The notes under the pieces: model-generated | Database searches by the model: none | What the model was told of the DNA's origin: nothing | Seen by the model: only the letters and a program-made list of their open reading frames with translations | DNA from: JASFWK01 sp050049355 | GTDB lineage: Bacteria > Chloroflexota > Anaerolineae > B4-G1 > DUEL01 | Length of the DNA stretch: 9,081 nt | Assembly: GCA_050049355.1 (NCBI GenBank) | Contig: JASFWK010000088.1 | Coordinates: 1 to 9,081, forward strand | Direction: 5' to 3' | Shown here: piece after piece, positions 1 to 5,786 of the stretch | Layout of the letters: the number at the start of each line of letters is the position of its first letter | Numbering within the stretch: the first letter of the stretch is position 1 | Made by a program: the position numbers and the translations under genes

Positions 1-1264
1 CCTGGAGGGAGAGGGGTCGGTGGGGTTGATTACCTACATGCGCACCGATTCCACCAACGTCGCCGAGCAGGCCCAAACGGAGGCTCGGAAGTACATCGCC
101 AAGCGGTATGGGGAGAGGTTCCTGCCCAAGAAACCCCCTGTCTACAAGAAAAAGGCCAAAGGAGCGCAGGAGGCCCACGAAGCGATTCGGCCCACCTCTG
201 TCTTTCGAGAGCCGCAAGCGATCAAGAAGCACCTGACTCGTGACCAGTATCGCCTCTATCGGCTGATCTGGCAGCGGTTCGTTGCCAGCCAGATGGAACG
301 GGCGGTCTACGACACGATCAGAGTGGATGTGCTGGCCGGGCCTGAGGAAGGTGAGAAGCCCTACCTCTTCCGGGCCACTGGCTCCAAGCTGCGGTTCCCT
401 GGGTACTTGGTGGTCTACGGGAGGGGAAAAGATGAAGACTCCGATGAGGAAGGTCCGACCGAGGAGATTCCGCCACTGTCTGTGAATGAGATCCTGGACT
501 TGCTGCGTCTGATCCCTGAGCAGCACTTCACCCAACCGCCATCGCGCTATTCCCAAGCGAGCCTGGTTCGGACCCTGGAGGAGTACGGGATCGGCCGCCC
601 CTCAACCTACGCTCCCATCTTGGATACTATCCAACGGCGCGGGTATGTCCGGCGGGAGGGAAGACGTCTGGCGCCTACCGAGACCGGCGTCTTGGTCAAT
701 GACCTGCTGGTGGAACACTTCCCGAGGGTGATGGACTACGAATTCACCGCGCAGCTGGAGCAAGAGTTGGATGAGATCGCAGCCGGCGAGCGAGAGTGGG
801 TGCCGGTAGTGCGGGAGTTCTACTCTCCCTTCAAGCAGCGTCTAGATGAGGCTGACGAGAATATCGAGAAGGTGGACCTTGGGCCCCGCGAGATCGGGCG
901 AGAGTGTCCCAAATGTGGCGAGCCTCTCATCTTGCGCTGGGGGAGGTACGGCAAGTTCATTGGCTGCAAGGGTTTCCCCGAATGTCGGTACACCGAGCCT
1001 TGGCTGGATAAGGTGGGCGTGAAATGCCCCAAATGCGGAAGCGACTTGGTCAAGAAACGGACTCGCAAGGGGCGGACTGGCTACGGGTGCTCTGGCTACC
1101 CAGACTGTGAATACTGGATCTGGCGTCGGCCTCTGCCACAGCCGTGTCCCGCCTGCGGTGAGCTGTTGACCGAGGGGCGCAAGGGCATGGCTCGCTGCAC
1201 CGTCTGTGAGGTGGAGACGCCTCTGGATGACTTGCCCGAGGTCGAGGAAGAGGACGTCGAGTAA
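1..1264 (+). CDS. topA: DNA topoisomerase I (type IA), C-terminal portion, 5' end outside the window
   Basis: Type IA topoisomerase, which relaxes negatively supercoiled DNA by cutting one strand through a tyrosine-DNA link. The frame is open to the left edge; the in-frame GTG at 20 is an internal valine codon, not a start. The visible 420 residues begin just before the active-site motif GLITYMRTDST, whose Tyr codon at 35-37 matches E. coli Tyr319. The family motifs EAHEAIRPT (codons from about 170) and YSQASLVRTLEEYGIGRPST (from about 548) follow. The C terminus has three four-cysteine zinc ribbons: Cys codons at about 905-985 (CPKCG, then C-x5-C), 1025-1108 (the same pattern) and 1145-1207 (CPACG, then CTVC). 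The protein ends in an acidic tail and a TAA stop. The N-terminal Toprim domain lies outside the window. The neighbouring gene is convergent. Identification is very secure. Confidence 0.97.
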   Translation, partial: LEGEGSVGLITYMRTDSTNVAEQAQTEARKYIAKRYGERFLPKKPPVYKKKAKGAQEAHEAIRPTSVFREPQAIKKHLTRDQYRLYRLIWQRFVASQMERAVYDTIRVDVLAGPEEGEKPYLFRATGSKLRFPGYLVVYGRGKDEDSDEEGPTEEIPPLSVNEILDLLRLIPEQHFTQPPSRYSQASLVRTLEEYGIGRPSTYAPILDTIQRRGYVRREGRRLAPTETGVLVNDLLVEHFPRVMDYEFTAQLEQELDEIAAGEREWVPVVREFYSPFKQRLDEADENIEKVDLGPREIGRECPKCGEPLILRWGRYGKFIGCKGFPECRYTEPWLDKVGVKCPKCGSDLVKKRTRKGRTGYGCSGYPDCEYWIWRRPLPQPCPACGELLTEGRKGMARCTVCEVETPLDDLPEVEEEDVE

Positions 1265-1367
1265 GACTCAAGATGGCCCCCGCTCCTCCAGATCCGAGGG
1301 AAAGGGAGTGAGGGGGGGCGCTGGGCCTGGCCGATGTCAACGTTACCAAGCTGCATCAGGGAGCACG
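1265..1367. other. Convergent intergenic gap between topA and the MoeB-like gene
   Basis: This is a 103-bp gap where topA (+) meets the MoeB-like gene (-). A C-rich stretch (CCCCC at 1277-1281, CTCC at 1283-1286) could pair imperfectly with GGGAG at 1304-1308 and the G run at 1312-1318, giving an interrupted GC stem. There is no T run on either strand, so it does not meet the criteria for an intrinsic terminator. I see no gene or promoter here. Confidence 0.4.
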
Positions 1368-2144
1368 CTAGCGATTCCCTCTACAGACAGGACAGGCGGG
1401 CCGCGGCTCGACAGTGACTTCCTCAAAGGTTCCCGCTAACCCATCCCACACAAGCAGCCTGCCCACCAGCGGCTTGCCCACGCCCAGCAGTACCTTGACG
1501 GATTCCACTGCTTCCAACGCACCCATCGTGCCTGCCACCGCTCCCAGAATGCCGACCTCGCGTGCCGTGGACACGCTTTCCAGGTCAAGCCTGGAGGGGA
1601 AGAGACAGCGGTAGCAGGGGCCTCGCCCAGGTATCACCACTGACATCTGACCCTCCCACGCCAGCACAGAGGCCCAAACCAAAGGAACTCGTACTTCCAC
1701 GCAGGCGGCGTTGACCAGGAACTTGGTCTTGAAGTTGTCGGAACACTCCACCACCAGATCGTACTCCGAGGCTATCTCAGCGGCCCGTTCCTGCGTCAGC
1801 TGCTGCGAATACTGGACTATCTCTAGATCGGGGTCTAAGGCCCGCAGAGTCTCGGCCGCTGAGGCGGTCTTTGGCCGCCCGAGGTCGGCCGACGTGTGGA
1901 GGATCTGGCGGTTGAGGTTGGAGAGGGCTACCTCGTCCCCGTCCACCACACCGAGCGTACCCACTCCAGCTGCAGCCAGGTAGAAGGACGCGGCGGAGCC
2001 CAGCCCCCCTGCACCGACGACCAGCACCCGCGAAGCCTCCAGGTGCTCCTGCCCGACCTCCCCCATTCCCTCCAACACCAGCTGACGTGCGAACCGTTCT
2101 CTTTGTCTCTCCGTCAGCACCTCTCTGACCCCCATCTCAATCAT
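1368..2144 (-). CDS. MoeB/ThiF/HesA-family E1-like adenylyltransferase
   Basis: Cytoplasmic E1-like enzyme of the family that adenylates the C-terminal glycine of ubiquitin-like sulfur carriers (MoaD for molybdopterin, ThiS for thiamine). Visible in 258 aa: RFARQL near residue 17; nucleotide-binding GAGGLGS at 44-50; an acidic strand end, VVDGDEV (66-72); NLNRQ (76-80); Lys92 in GRPKT; and the CSDN aspartate (D136). Zinc ligands are CYRC (177, 180) and CPVC (251, 254). Length matches MoeB (~250 aa). By eye, the cysteine of E. coli MoeB's TCVEAG segment falls on Ala194 here (STAREVG). There is no rhodanese domain. The ATG at 2144 overlaps the xdhC-like gene by 8 nt. A second ATG at 2135 lies 1 nt after the upstream TGA and has better spacing from an AGGCGG, so it may be the true start. 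The choice among MoaD, ThiS or another carrier is not resolved, because no carrier gene is nearby. Confidence 0.88.
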   Translation of the reverse strand: MIEMGVREVLTERQRERFARQLVLEGMGEVGQEHLEASRVLVVGAGGLGSAASFYLAAAGVGTLGVVDGDEVALSNLNRQILHTSADLGRPKTASAAETLRALDPDLEIVQYSQQLTQERAAEIASEYDLVVECSDNFKTKFLVNAACVEVRVPLVWASVLAWEGQMSVVIPGRGPCYRCLFPSRLDLESVSTAREVGILGAVAGTMGALEAVESVKVLLGVGKPLVGRLLVWDGLAGTFEEVTVEPRPACPVCRGNR

Positions 2145-3132
2145 GCCGCCTGTGGCGCACCGATATGATCTCTGCCATTATGGCCAGGGAGATCTCCTCC
2201 GGCGTCTGTCCCCCCAGGTCCAGGCCCACTGGGCCGTGGATACGGACCAACTCATCTTTGGTGAAACCTCGCTCTCGCAGGGCTGCCCGTCGCCGGATCT
2301 GGGTACTGGGGGCTCCCAGCAGCCCTATGTACCCCACCGGACTCCTCAGCGCTGCCTCGAGTGCGGGGATGTCAAACTTGGGGTCGTGGGTGAGGACGAC
2401 CGCGGCATCCTGTGGGCGCAGGTGTTCGGGACCAAGCGCCTCCCCTGGCCAAGCGACAAGCAGCTCATGCGCCCCGGGAAACCGCTCCCGCGTGGCGAAG
2501 ACCCGCCGTGCGTCTATCACCCTGACCCGCCAACCCATGGCCTTTGCCAGGCGGACCAGGGACTGAGCTATGTGCACTGCGCCGATGATCGTGAGGGTCG
2601 GTGGAGGAGCGAAGACCTGGACGAATTGATCGCACTCGGGGCGGCAGCGGCGCTCCGCGAGTGGCCCTGGAAACGCACCTGTCACCTCTGGGGCCAGGCT
2701 CGCATCCCCCTCAGTACGGCCGTCGGACCAGGCCAGCAGATGCCCTGACCCATCCAGCCGGGTCACGAGGGCTACCGTCTCTCCTCCTTTGAGGGCTCCG
2801 AGTAGAAGCTCGTGGATCGGCGCCAGCGCCTCCAAATACACCTCAATGGTGCCGCCGCAGGCTAGTCCCACTTGCCAGCCATTCTCGTCAGCTGTGCTGT
2901 ACAGCAGCCGCTTGGGCGGTCCACCGGAGAGTACCTCCTCTGCCTCCTGCAAGACCGCTCCTTCCACGCAGCCCCCGCTGACGGAGCCAGTCATCTTGCC
3001 GGAGGTTGTCAGTGCCATGTGCGAGCCGACTGGGCGGGGCGAGGGGCCCTCGGCCCAGACCACCGTCGCCAGGGCGATGTGTTCGCCTTCGGCAAGCCAT
3101 CTTCTCAAGACTGAAACCCATTCCGTTGGCAT
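2137..3132 (-). CDS. XdhC/CoxI-family molybdenum cofactor insertion protein
   Basis: XdhC/CoxI proteins bind molybdenum cofactor, protect it during sulfuration and pass it to xanthine dehydrogenase-type enzymes. With the ATG at 3132 the protein has 331 aa. The N-terminal XdhC_CoxI domain shows PSPRPVGSHM (about 30-39), SVSGGCVE (about 50-57, Cys55) and GLACGGTIEVY (about 89-99, Cys92). The C-terminal Rossmann-like domain has TIIGAVHIAQ (from about 181), a THDPKFD motif (about 248-254), GYIGLLGA, and IHGPVGLDLGGQTPEEIS (about 298-315), all family hallmarks. A GTG at 3156 would add eight residues, but the ATG places a short N terminus before the usual WLAEGEHIALATV helix and has a GAGAG upstream. 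It is cotranscribed with and overlaps the MoeB-like gene, which supports a cofactor role. No molybdoenzyme subunits are in the window, so the client is unknown. Confidence 0.9.
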   Translation of the reverse strand: MPTEWVSVLRRWLAEGEHIALATVVWAEGPSPRPVGSHMALTTSGKMTGSVSGGCVEGAVLQEAEEVLSGGPPKRLLYSTADENGWQVGLACGGTIEVYLEALAPIHELLLGALKGGETVALVTRLDGSGHLLAWSDGRTEGDASLAPEVTGAFPGPLAERRCRPECDQFVQVFAPPPTLTIIGAVHIAQSLVRLAKAMGWRVRVIDARRVFATRERFPGAHELLVAWPGEALGPEHLRPQDAAVVLTHDPKFDIPALEAALRSPVGYIGLLGAPSTQIRRRAALRERGFTKDELVRIHGPVGLDLGGQTPEEISLAIMAEIISVRHRRHD

Positions 3133-3262
3133 CGCTCTCTCGCTTGGGCAGTCCACGATTCTTGAGCGCAGCGAATGCGTCAGTGAGACTCCTGACCCTT
3201 ACGCCGCTCAACGTCACAGGGTGGCCAGGCTATCGTATGGGTTGTGGTCCCACTCAGCTTGC

Positions 3263-3279
3263 CAGGTCCACTGGACCTG
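3263..3279. repeat. Short perfect inverted repeat downstream of toastrack protein A
   Basis: CAGGTCCA (3263-3270) and TGGACCTG (3272-3279) are perfect inverted repeats around one central base. As RNA they would form a 7-bp stem with a 3-nt loop. The repeat starts 9 bp after the stop codon of toastrack protein A and lies upstream of the xdhC-like gene. There is no T run after it on the - strand, so it is not a classical terminator. It could be an operator-like palindrome or a weak 3'-end hairpin. Confidence 0.4.
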
Positions 3280-3287
3280 CTGGACTC

Positions 3288-4181
3288 TCAAGGTTGGCGT
3301 ATGGTGATGCTGCCAATAGCCTGACTCACCTTCAGATCCACCCGGTTCTCGGTGCTCCCGTACTCGGGCGAGGTGTAGACGTTATCTTGGCGTCGGTAGC
3401 TGGTGGGCACTCGCCTGCCGGCCAGGCCGGTGTCGATCTCCACGCGCGCCTCCAGCCCAGCAGGGATGACGATCACGATCTCCCCGATGGCGCCCTCGAT
3501 TTCAGCCCGGAACCTCCCCTCACTGGGCAGGACGACGGTGGTCTGGCCCAGGCCCATGCTCACGTCCAGGCGGCTCACCGTGAGGCCCGTCAGGTCGAGG
3601 TGAGACTCTCCCGCGCCGATGTTGACTTCCAGGTCCAACGGCACTTCTGGGGTGAGTCCGAGGTCCCAACTCCGCCGTCCACCCCACCCACCAATTGAGA
3701 CGAAGCCACCCTCTCTCCGCAGGATGAGTCTGGCTGTGTCATCTTCAACCACGAACTCACGCTCGAGGTCCGGTCCGGCGCCTAGATGGATTGTGCCTTC
3801 GACCAGACTATCCGATTCAGAGAGCGCCTCCATGTGGAGAGTTCCGGCGCCTGGCGCGATGATAACCTCGGCCTGGGCCGCCCCGTCAAGTGCGTGCTCG
3901 ACCTGTCGAACCGGCCCCGACTCCATCCCCGGCCCAAGCAGCCACAGCGCGCCCGCCAACAGGGCCATCGTCAGCAGTAGGGCCAACAGGGAGCCCCAGA
4001 GTGAGCGGCGGCCGATGAGGATGTCCAACCCCAAGGCGATCAGCAAGATGGGCCACAGGCGAAGTATAACCTCCCACACGCTCCAAGCGACGACCCCCAG
4101 GTTGTTCAAGAGGAGAACCACGCCGAGGCCGATCAGGATTGCGGGGCCAATCAAACCGCCCCTACGAACCTTCCCGTTCAT
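3288..4181 (-). CDS. Toastrack protein A: LiaF-like, with N-terminal DUF5668-type membrane region and C-terminal beta domain
   Basis: A 297-aa membrane protein. TM1 is about residues 9-29 and TM2 about 36-56; together they form a LiaI/LiaF-type hairpin (AILIGLGVVLLLNNL, then WPILLIALG). A basic GRR (57-59) leads into a third helix at about 61-83. The rest (about 95-297) is rich in short beta strands and repeated GAG turns (APGAGTLHME, NIGAGESHLDL). It ends in YTSPEYG...NRVDLKV...IGSITI, typical of the toastrack fold (DUF4097 or LiaF C-terminal type). LiaF relatives restrain LiaS-type kinases in envelope stress, but no kinase is nearby. The ATG follows the pspC-like stop after 1 nt (TGACATG) with AAAGGGGGAG four bases upstream, so translation is probably coupled. 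It is a paralogue of the gene at 5787-6596. Partner and ligand are unknown. Confidence 0.85.
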   Translation of the reverse strand: MNGKVRRGGLIGPAILIGLGVVLLLNNLGVVAWSVWEVILRLWPILLIALGLDILIGRRSLWGSLLALLLTMALLAGALWLLGPGMESGPVRQVEHALDGAAQAEVIIAPGAGTLHMEALSESDSLVEGTIHLGAGPDLEREFVVEDDTARLILRREGGFVSIGGWGGRRSWDLGLTPEVPLDLEVNIGAGESHLDLTGLTVSRLDVSMGLGQTTVVLPSEGRFRAEIEGAIGEIVIVIPAGLEARVEIDTGLAGRRVPTSYRRQDNVYTSPEYGSTENRVDLKVSQAIGSITIRQP

Positions 4182-4182
4182 G

Positions 4183-4647
4183 TCACTCCCCCTTTACGTA
4201 GCGCAGCAGCAGAGCCACACCGGCCAAGATAAGCAGCACCGGCCAGAGAATGGCGGCCTTCAACCAGCCCAGGAATGGGATGTGCAGGCTCTGGAGCAGA
4301 AAGACGACGCCCAACCCGATCAGAATGGCGCCGATGATCACGCCGGTCTGGGGGTGTGGGTGACGCATCACATCGCGCAACTCGTCGCCCATGTCCCGTG
4401 CTCGCTCGGCCATCTCATCGGCGCCAACGCGGATGACTTCCTCTGGAGTAGCGCCTTCGACCCGACTCGCGGGGGGCACGATCAGCCACATCACGAAGTA
4501 GATGAGAATGCCCACCCCGTCTGCCAGGGCCAGCAGCACGAAGATCAGGCGTATGATGGTGGGGTCTACACTCAGGTACCGCCCCAACCCGCCGCAGATG
4601 CCAGCGATCATCCGATCGGTCCGGCTGCGATACAGCTTGCTTTTCAT
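4183..4647 (-). CDS. PspC-domain protein with C-terminal DUF5668-like membrane hairpin
   Basis: A 154-aa membrane protein. Residues 3-58 form a classical PspC domain: KLYRSRTDRMIAGICGGLG, YLSVDPTIIRLIFVLLAL and GILIYFVMWLIVPP. In Enterobacteria PspC is an inner-membrane stress sensor that, with PspB, engages PspA; in Gram-positives and others the domain is fused to varied partners. Here a charged, probably helical linker (about 63-100, EEVIRVGADEMAERARDMG) joins it to a second membrane hairpin (about 102-149: GAILIGLGVVFLLQSL, then LWPVLLILAG). That hairpin matches the N-terminal hairpins of the neighbouring toastrack proteins. The ATG at 4647 has AGGAGG four bases upstream. It lies 39 nt after the tandem-repeat membrane gene and 1 nt before toastrack protein A, so it is probably in one operon with both. 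No PspA is seen in the window. Confidence 0.92.
   Translation of the reverse strand: MKSKLYRSRTDRMIAGICGGLGRYLSVDPTIIRLIFVLLALADGVGILIYFVMWLIVPPASRVEGATPEEVIRVGADEMAERARDMGDELRDVMRHPHPQTGVIIGAILIGLGVVFLLQSLHIPFLGWLKAAILWPVLLILAGVALLLRYVKGE
4186..4200 (-). promoter_or_regulatory. Shared leader / ribosome binding site of toastrack protein A
   Basis: On the - strand, TACGTAAAGGGGGAG (4200-4186) precedes the ATG at 4181 by 4 nt and overlaps the last pspC-like codons. The AAAGGGGGAG part is a purine-rich Shine-Dalgarno. The same ten bases, with the same 4-nt spacing, precede the ATG at 5328. TACGTAAAGGGG also recurs before the ATG at 6596. Confidence 0.6.
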
Positions 4648-4686
4648 CTCGCCTCCTAGTTCTGTGAGTTTCCCGTGCTGCGAGAA

Positions 4687-5328
4687 TCACTCAGCCCTTC
4701 GGGAGACGAAGATGAGAACGATGAGGTAGAGTCCAGCCAGGATCAGGGCTGCTGGGAAGAGATACCCAAGGGCCGATGCTGAGATGCCGATCATCAGGAC
4801 CCCCGCTGCCAAGAGCACACCGGCAGGGATTAGGGCCCACTTCATCTGCGCCTGTGGGGTTGGCAGGAAGGAGAGCAAGCCGAATGTCACCCCCAGCCCC
4901 AGGAGGAGAATCCCGCCAGTTTCAATGCCCTCAAGGACGGAGGAAAGGCCGATGATCAGGCTCAAGGTGAGCAGCACACCGCCCGGAATGAAAGCCCACC
5001 AGTGTTCGCGGTTGACGAAGTAGATCACCCAGAAACTCAGTCCGATCCCTCCCAAGAAGAGCGCACCGCCCCAGGCTTCGCCAATCTCGGGGACAATTCG
5101 ATCCAGCACGATCACGCCTGTCAGACCGAGGAAGACCGATCCGGGGATGACCGCCCACCAGTTGGCAGGATTCCTCAGAAAGAGGTACAGGAAGGCGATA
5201 GCGCCGCCGCCGAAGAGAATTGGCCAGAGAACGGCGCCAACTGCAAGAACCTCCAAGCTCTCGAGTAGAAACAAGACCCCGACGGCGATCAGCAGAAGTG
5301 CAAAGGCAACCCGCACGTTAAGCTTCAT
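4687..5328 (-). CDS. Integral membrane protein of four tandem 53-residue DUF5668-like units
   Basis: A 213-aa, almost wholly hydrophobic protein with about eight predicted membrane helices and no soluble domain. The N-terminal hairpin (LLLIAVGVLFLLESL, then LWPILF) resembles the LiaI/LiaF or DUF5668 membrane unit of the adjacent genes. It then shows a regular repeat: WWAVIPGSV (57), WWAFIPGGV (110) and KWALIPAGV (163), spaced exactly 53 residues apart. Each is followed by a helix, a short loop and a second helix. The ATG at 5328 has AAAGGGGGAG four bases upstream. The gene lies 89 nt after the zinc-ribbon gene and 39 nt before the pspC-like gene, all on the same strand. Its function is unknown; an operon role as a membrane scaffold or sensor partner of the PspC and toastrack proteins is inference. 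Confidence 0.85.
   Translation of the reverse strand: MKLNVRVAFALLLIAVGVLFLLESLEVLAVGAVLWPILFGGGAIAFLYLFLRNPANWWAVIPGSVFLGLTGVIVLDRIVPEIGEAWGGALFLGGIGLSFWVIYFVNREHWWAFIPGGVLLTLSLIIGLSSVLEGIETGGILLLGLGVTFGLLSFLPTPQAQMKWALIPAGVLLAAGVLMIGISASALGYLFPAALILAGLYLIVLIFVSRRAE
4690..5319 (-). repeat. Four in-frame 53-codon protein repeats inside the membrane gene
   Basis: Units begin at residues 4, 57, 110 and 163, with codons starting at about 5319, 5160, 5001 and 4842 on the - strand. Units 2-4 share a W-[W]-A-x-I-P-[GA]-[SG]-V opening. Unit 1 lacks the tryptophans but aligns in its hydrophobic pattern, for example ESL against DRI at the same offset. The nucleotide sequences are clearly diverged, so this is an old internal duplication. 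Confidence 0.7.
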
Positions 5329-5332
5329 CTTT

Positions 5333-5342
5333 CTCCCCCTTT
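5333..5342 (-). promoter_or_regulatory. Ribosome binding site of the tandem-repeat membrane gene
   Basis: AAAGGGGGAG on the - strand lies four bases before the ATG at 5328. Sequence and spacing are identical to the site before the ATG at 4181. A second GGAG lies about 4 nt further upstream. This supports the chosen start. Confidence 0.6.
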
Positions 5343-5417
5343 CTCCTTATAATCCGGCACGACGGGCAAGACCACGCGCCGGGTGGCGCCAAGCCGTCTT
5401 CGCCGGCCCCCGTTCGC

Positions 5418-5711
5418 TTATGTGAGAGGGGCACCACAGTGTCGGCAGAAGCCGTCCTTCTCTTCAACCGGCTTGCCGCATTCAGGGCAGAAGTGAGTAC
5501 CCTCCTCCAGATCCACTTCGTAGAGAGGAAGCCCTCGCTGGCTGAAGGCGTTGTAGAACGACGCCGCAGCTGCCCCCAAGCCTACGGCTACCCAGATGAA
5601 TGCGAATGTGCCTGGCGCCCAAGGCCTTATCATCGCAAGACCCCCTGCCGTCACTACCAGAGCCAAGATGCCGGCAATGACCGATCTGCCTCTGCCAGGT
5701 CGAATTCTCAT
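5418..5711 (-). CDS. Small two-helix membrane protein with C-terminal zinc ribbon
   Basis: A 97-aa protein. A basic N terminus (RIRPGRGRS) is followed by two hydrophobic segments (about 10-28 and 36-54), then a short linker and a zinc ribbon. The ribbon has two CxxC knuckles, CPECG (Cys75, Cys78) and CRHCG (Cys89, Cys92), of the kind annotated as zinc-ribbon or double zinc ribbon. An in-frame ATG at 5768 would add 19 residues. The ATG at 5711 is preferred because a strong GAGGAGG (5717-5723) sits five bases upstream and the extra residues look non-structural. It lies between toastrack protein B and the tandem-repeat membrane gene on the same strand, 75 nt after the former. The basic N terminus and the distance between helices suggest both ends are cytoplasmic, with the ribbon inside. 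Function is unknown; a role in protein contact is plausible. Confidence 0.8.
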   Translation of the reverse strand: MRIRPGRGRSVIAGILALVVTAGGLAMIRPWAPGTFAFIWVAVGLGAAAASFYNAFSQRGLPLYEVDLEEGTHFCPECGKPVEEKDGFCRHCGAPLT

Positions 5712-5750
5712 GAGAACCTCCTCGGAGCTGTGCCTGAATCCTAAAGTGTC

Positions 5751-5771
5751 GAAATGGCCGACTGCCATTTC
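5751..5771. repeat. Intercistronic hairpin between toastrack protein B and the zinc-ribbon gene
   Basis: GAAATGGC (5751-5758) and GCCATTTC (5764-5771) form a perfect 8-bp stem with a 5-nt loop. It starts 15 nt after the stop codon of toastrack protein B and ends about 40 nt before the next ATG. No proper T run follows on the - strand. It may be an attenuator, a weak terminator or an mRNA stability or processing element that sets different expression levels for the two genes. Confidence 0.5.
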
Positions 5772-5786
5772 CCTGATCCCATCCTG

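Noticed and set aside
1277..1318. Possible bidirectional terminator between topA and the MoeB-like gene
   Set aside because: The stem is interrupted by unpaired bases and no T run follows on either strand.
2143..2748. Open frame on the + strand opposite the xdhC-like gene (201 codons)
   Set aside because: The opposite strand encodes a well-conserved XdhC protein over the same bases, and this frame shows no domain-like pattern.
3619..4659. Long open frame on the + strand (346 codons) opposite the toastrack A and pspC genes
   Set aside because: It is antisense to two clearly recognisable proteins. Its product is Pro/Ser/Arg-rich with no recognisable motif, as expected for a shadow frame in GC-rich DNA.
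5348..5353. Perfect TATAAT on the + strand
   Set aside because: It has no matching -35 at 16-18 nt (only a weak TTCATC) and no + strand gene follows. It overlaps the upstream leader of the - strand membrane gene and is probably chance.
5376..5389. GCGCC/GGCGC hairpin between the zinc-ribbon gene and the tandem-repeat membrane gene
   Set aside because: It is only 5 bp with no T tract, which is common by chance in GC-rich DNA.
5712..5768. N-terminal extension of the zinc-ribbon protein from the ATG at 5768
   Set aside because: That ATG has no ribosome binding site and falls inside the intercistronic hairpin. The ATG at 5711 has a strong GAGGAGG at good spacing.
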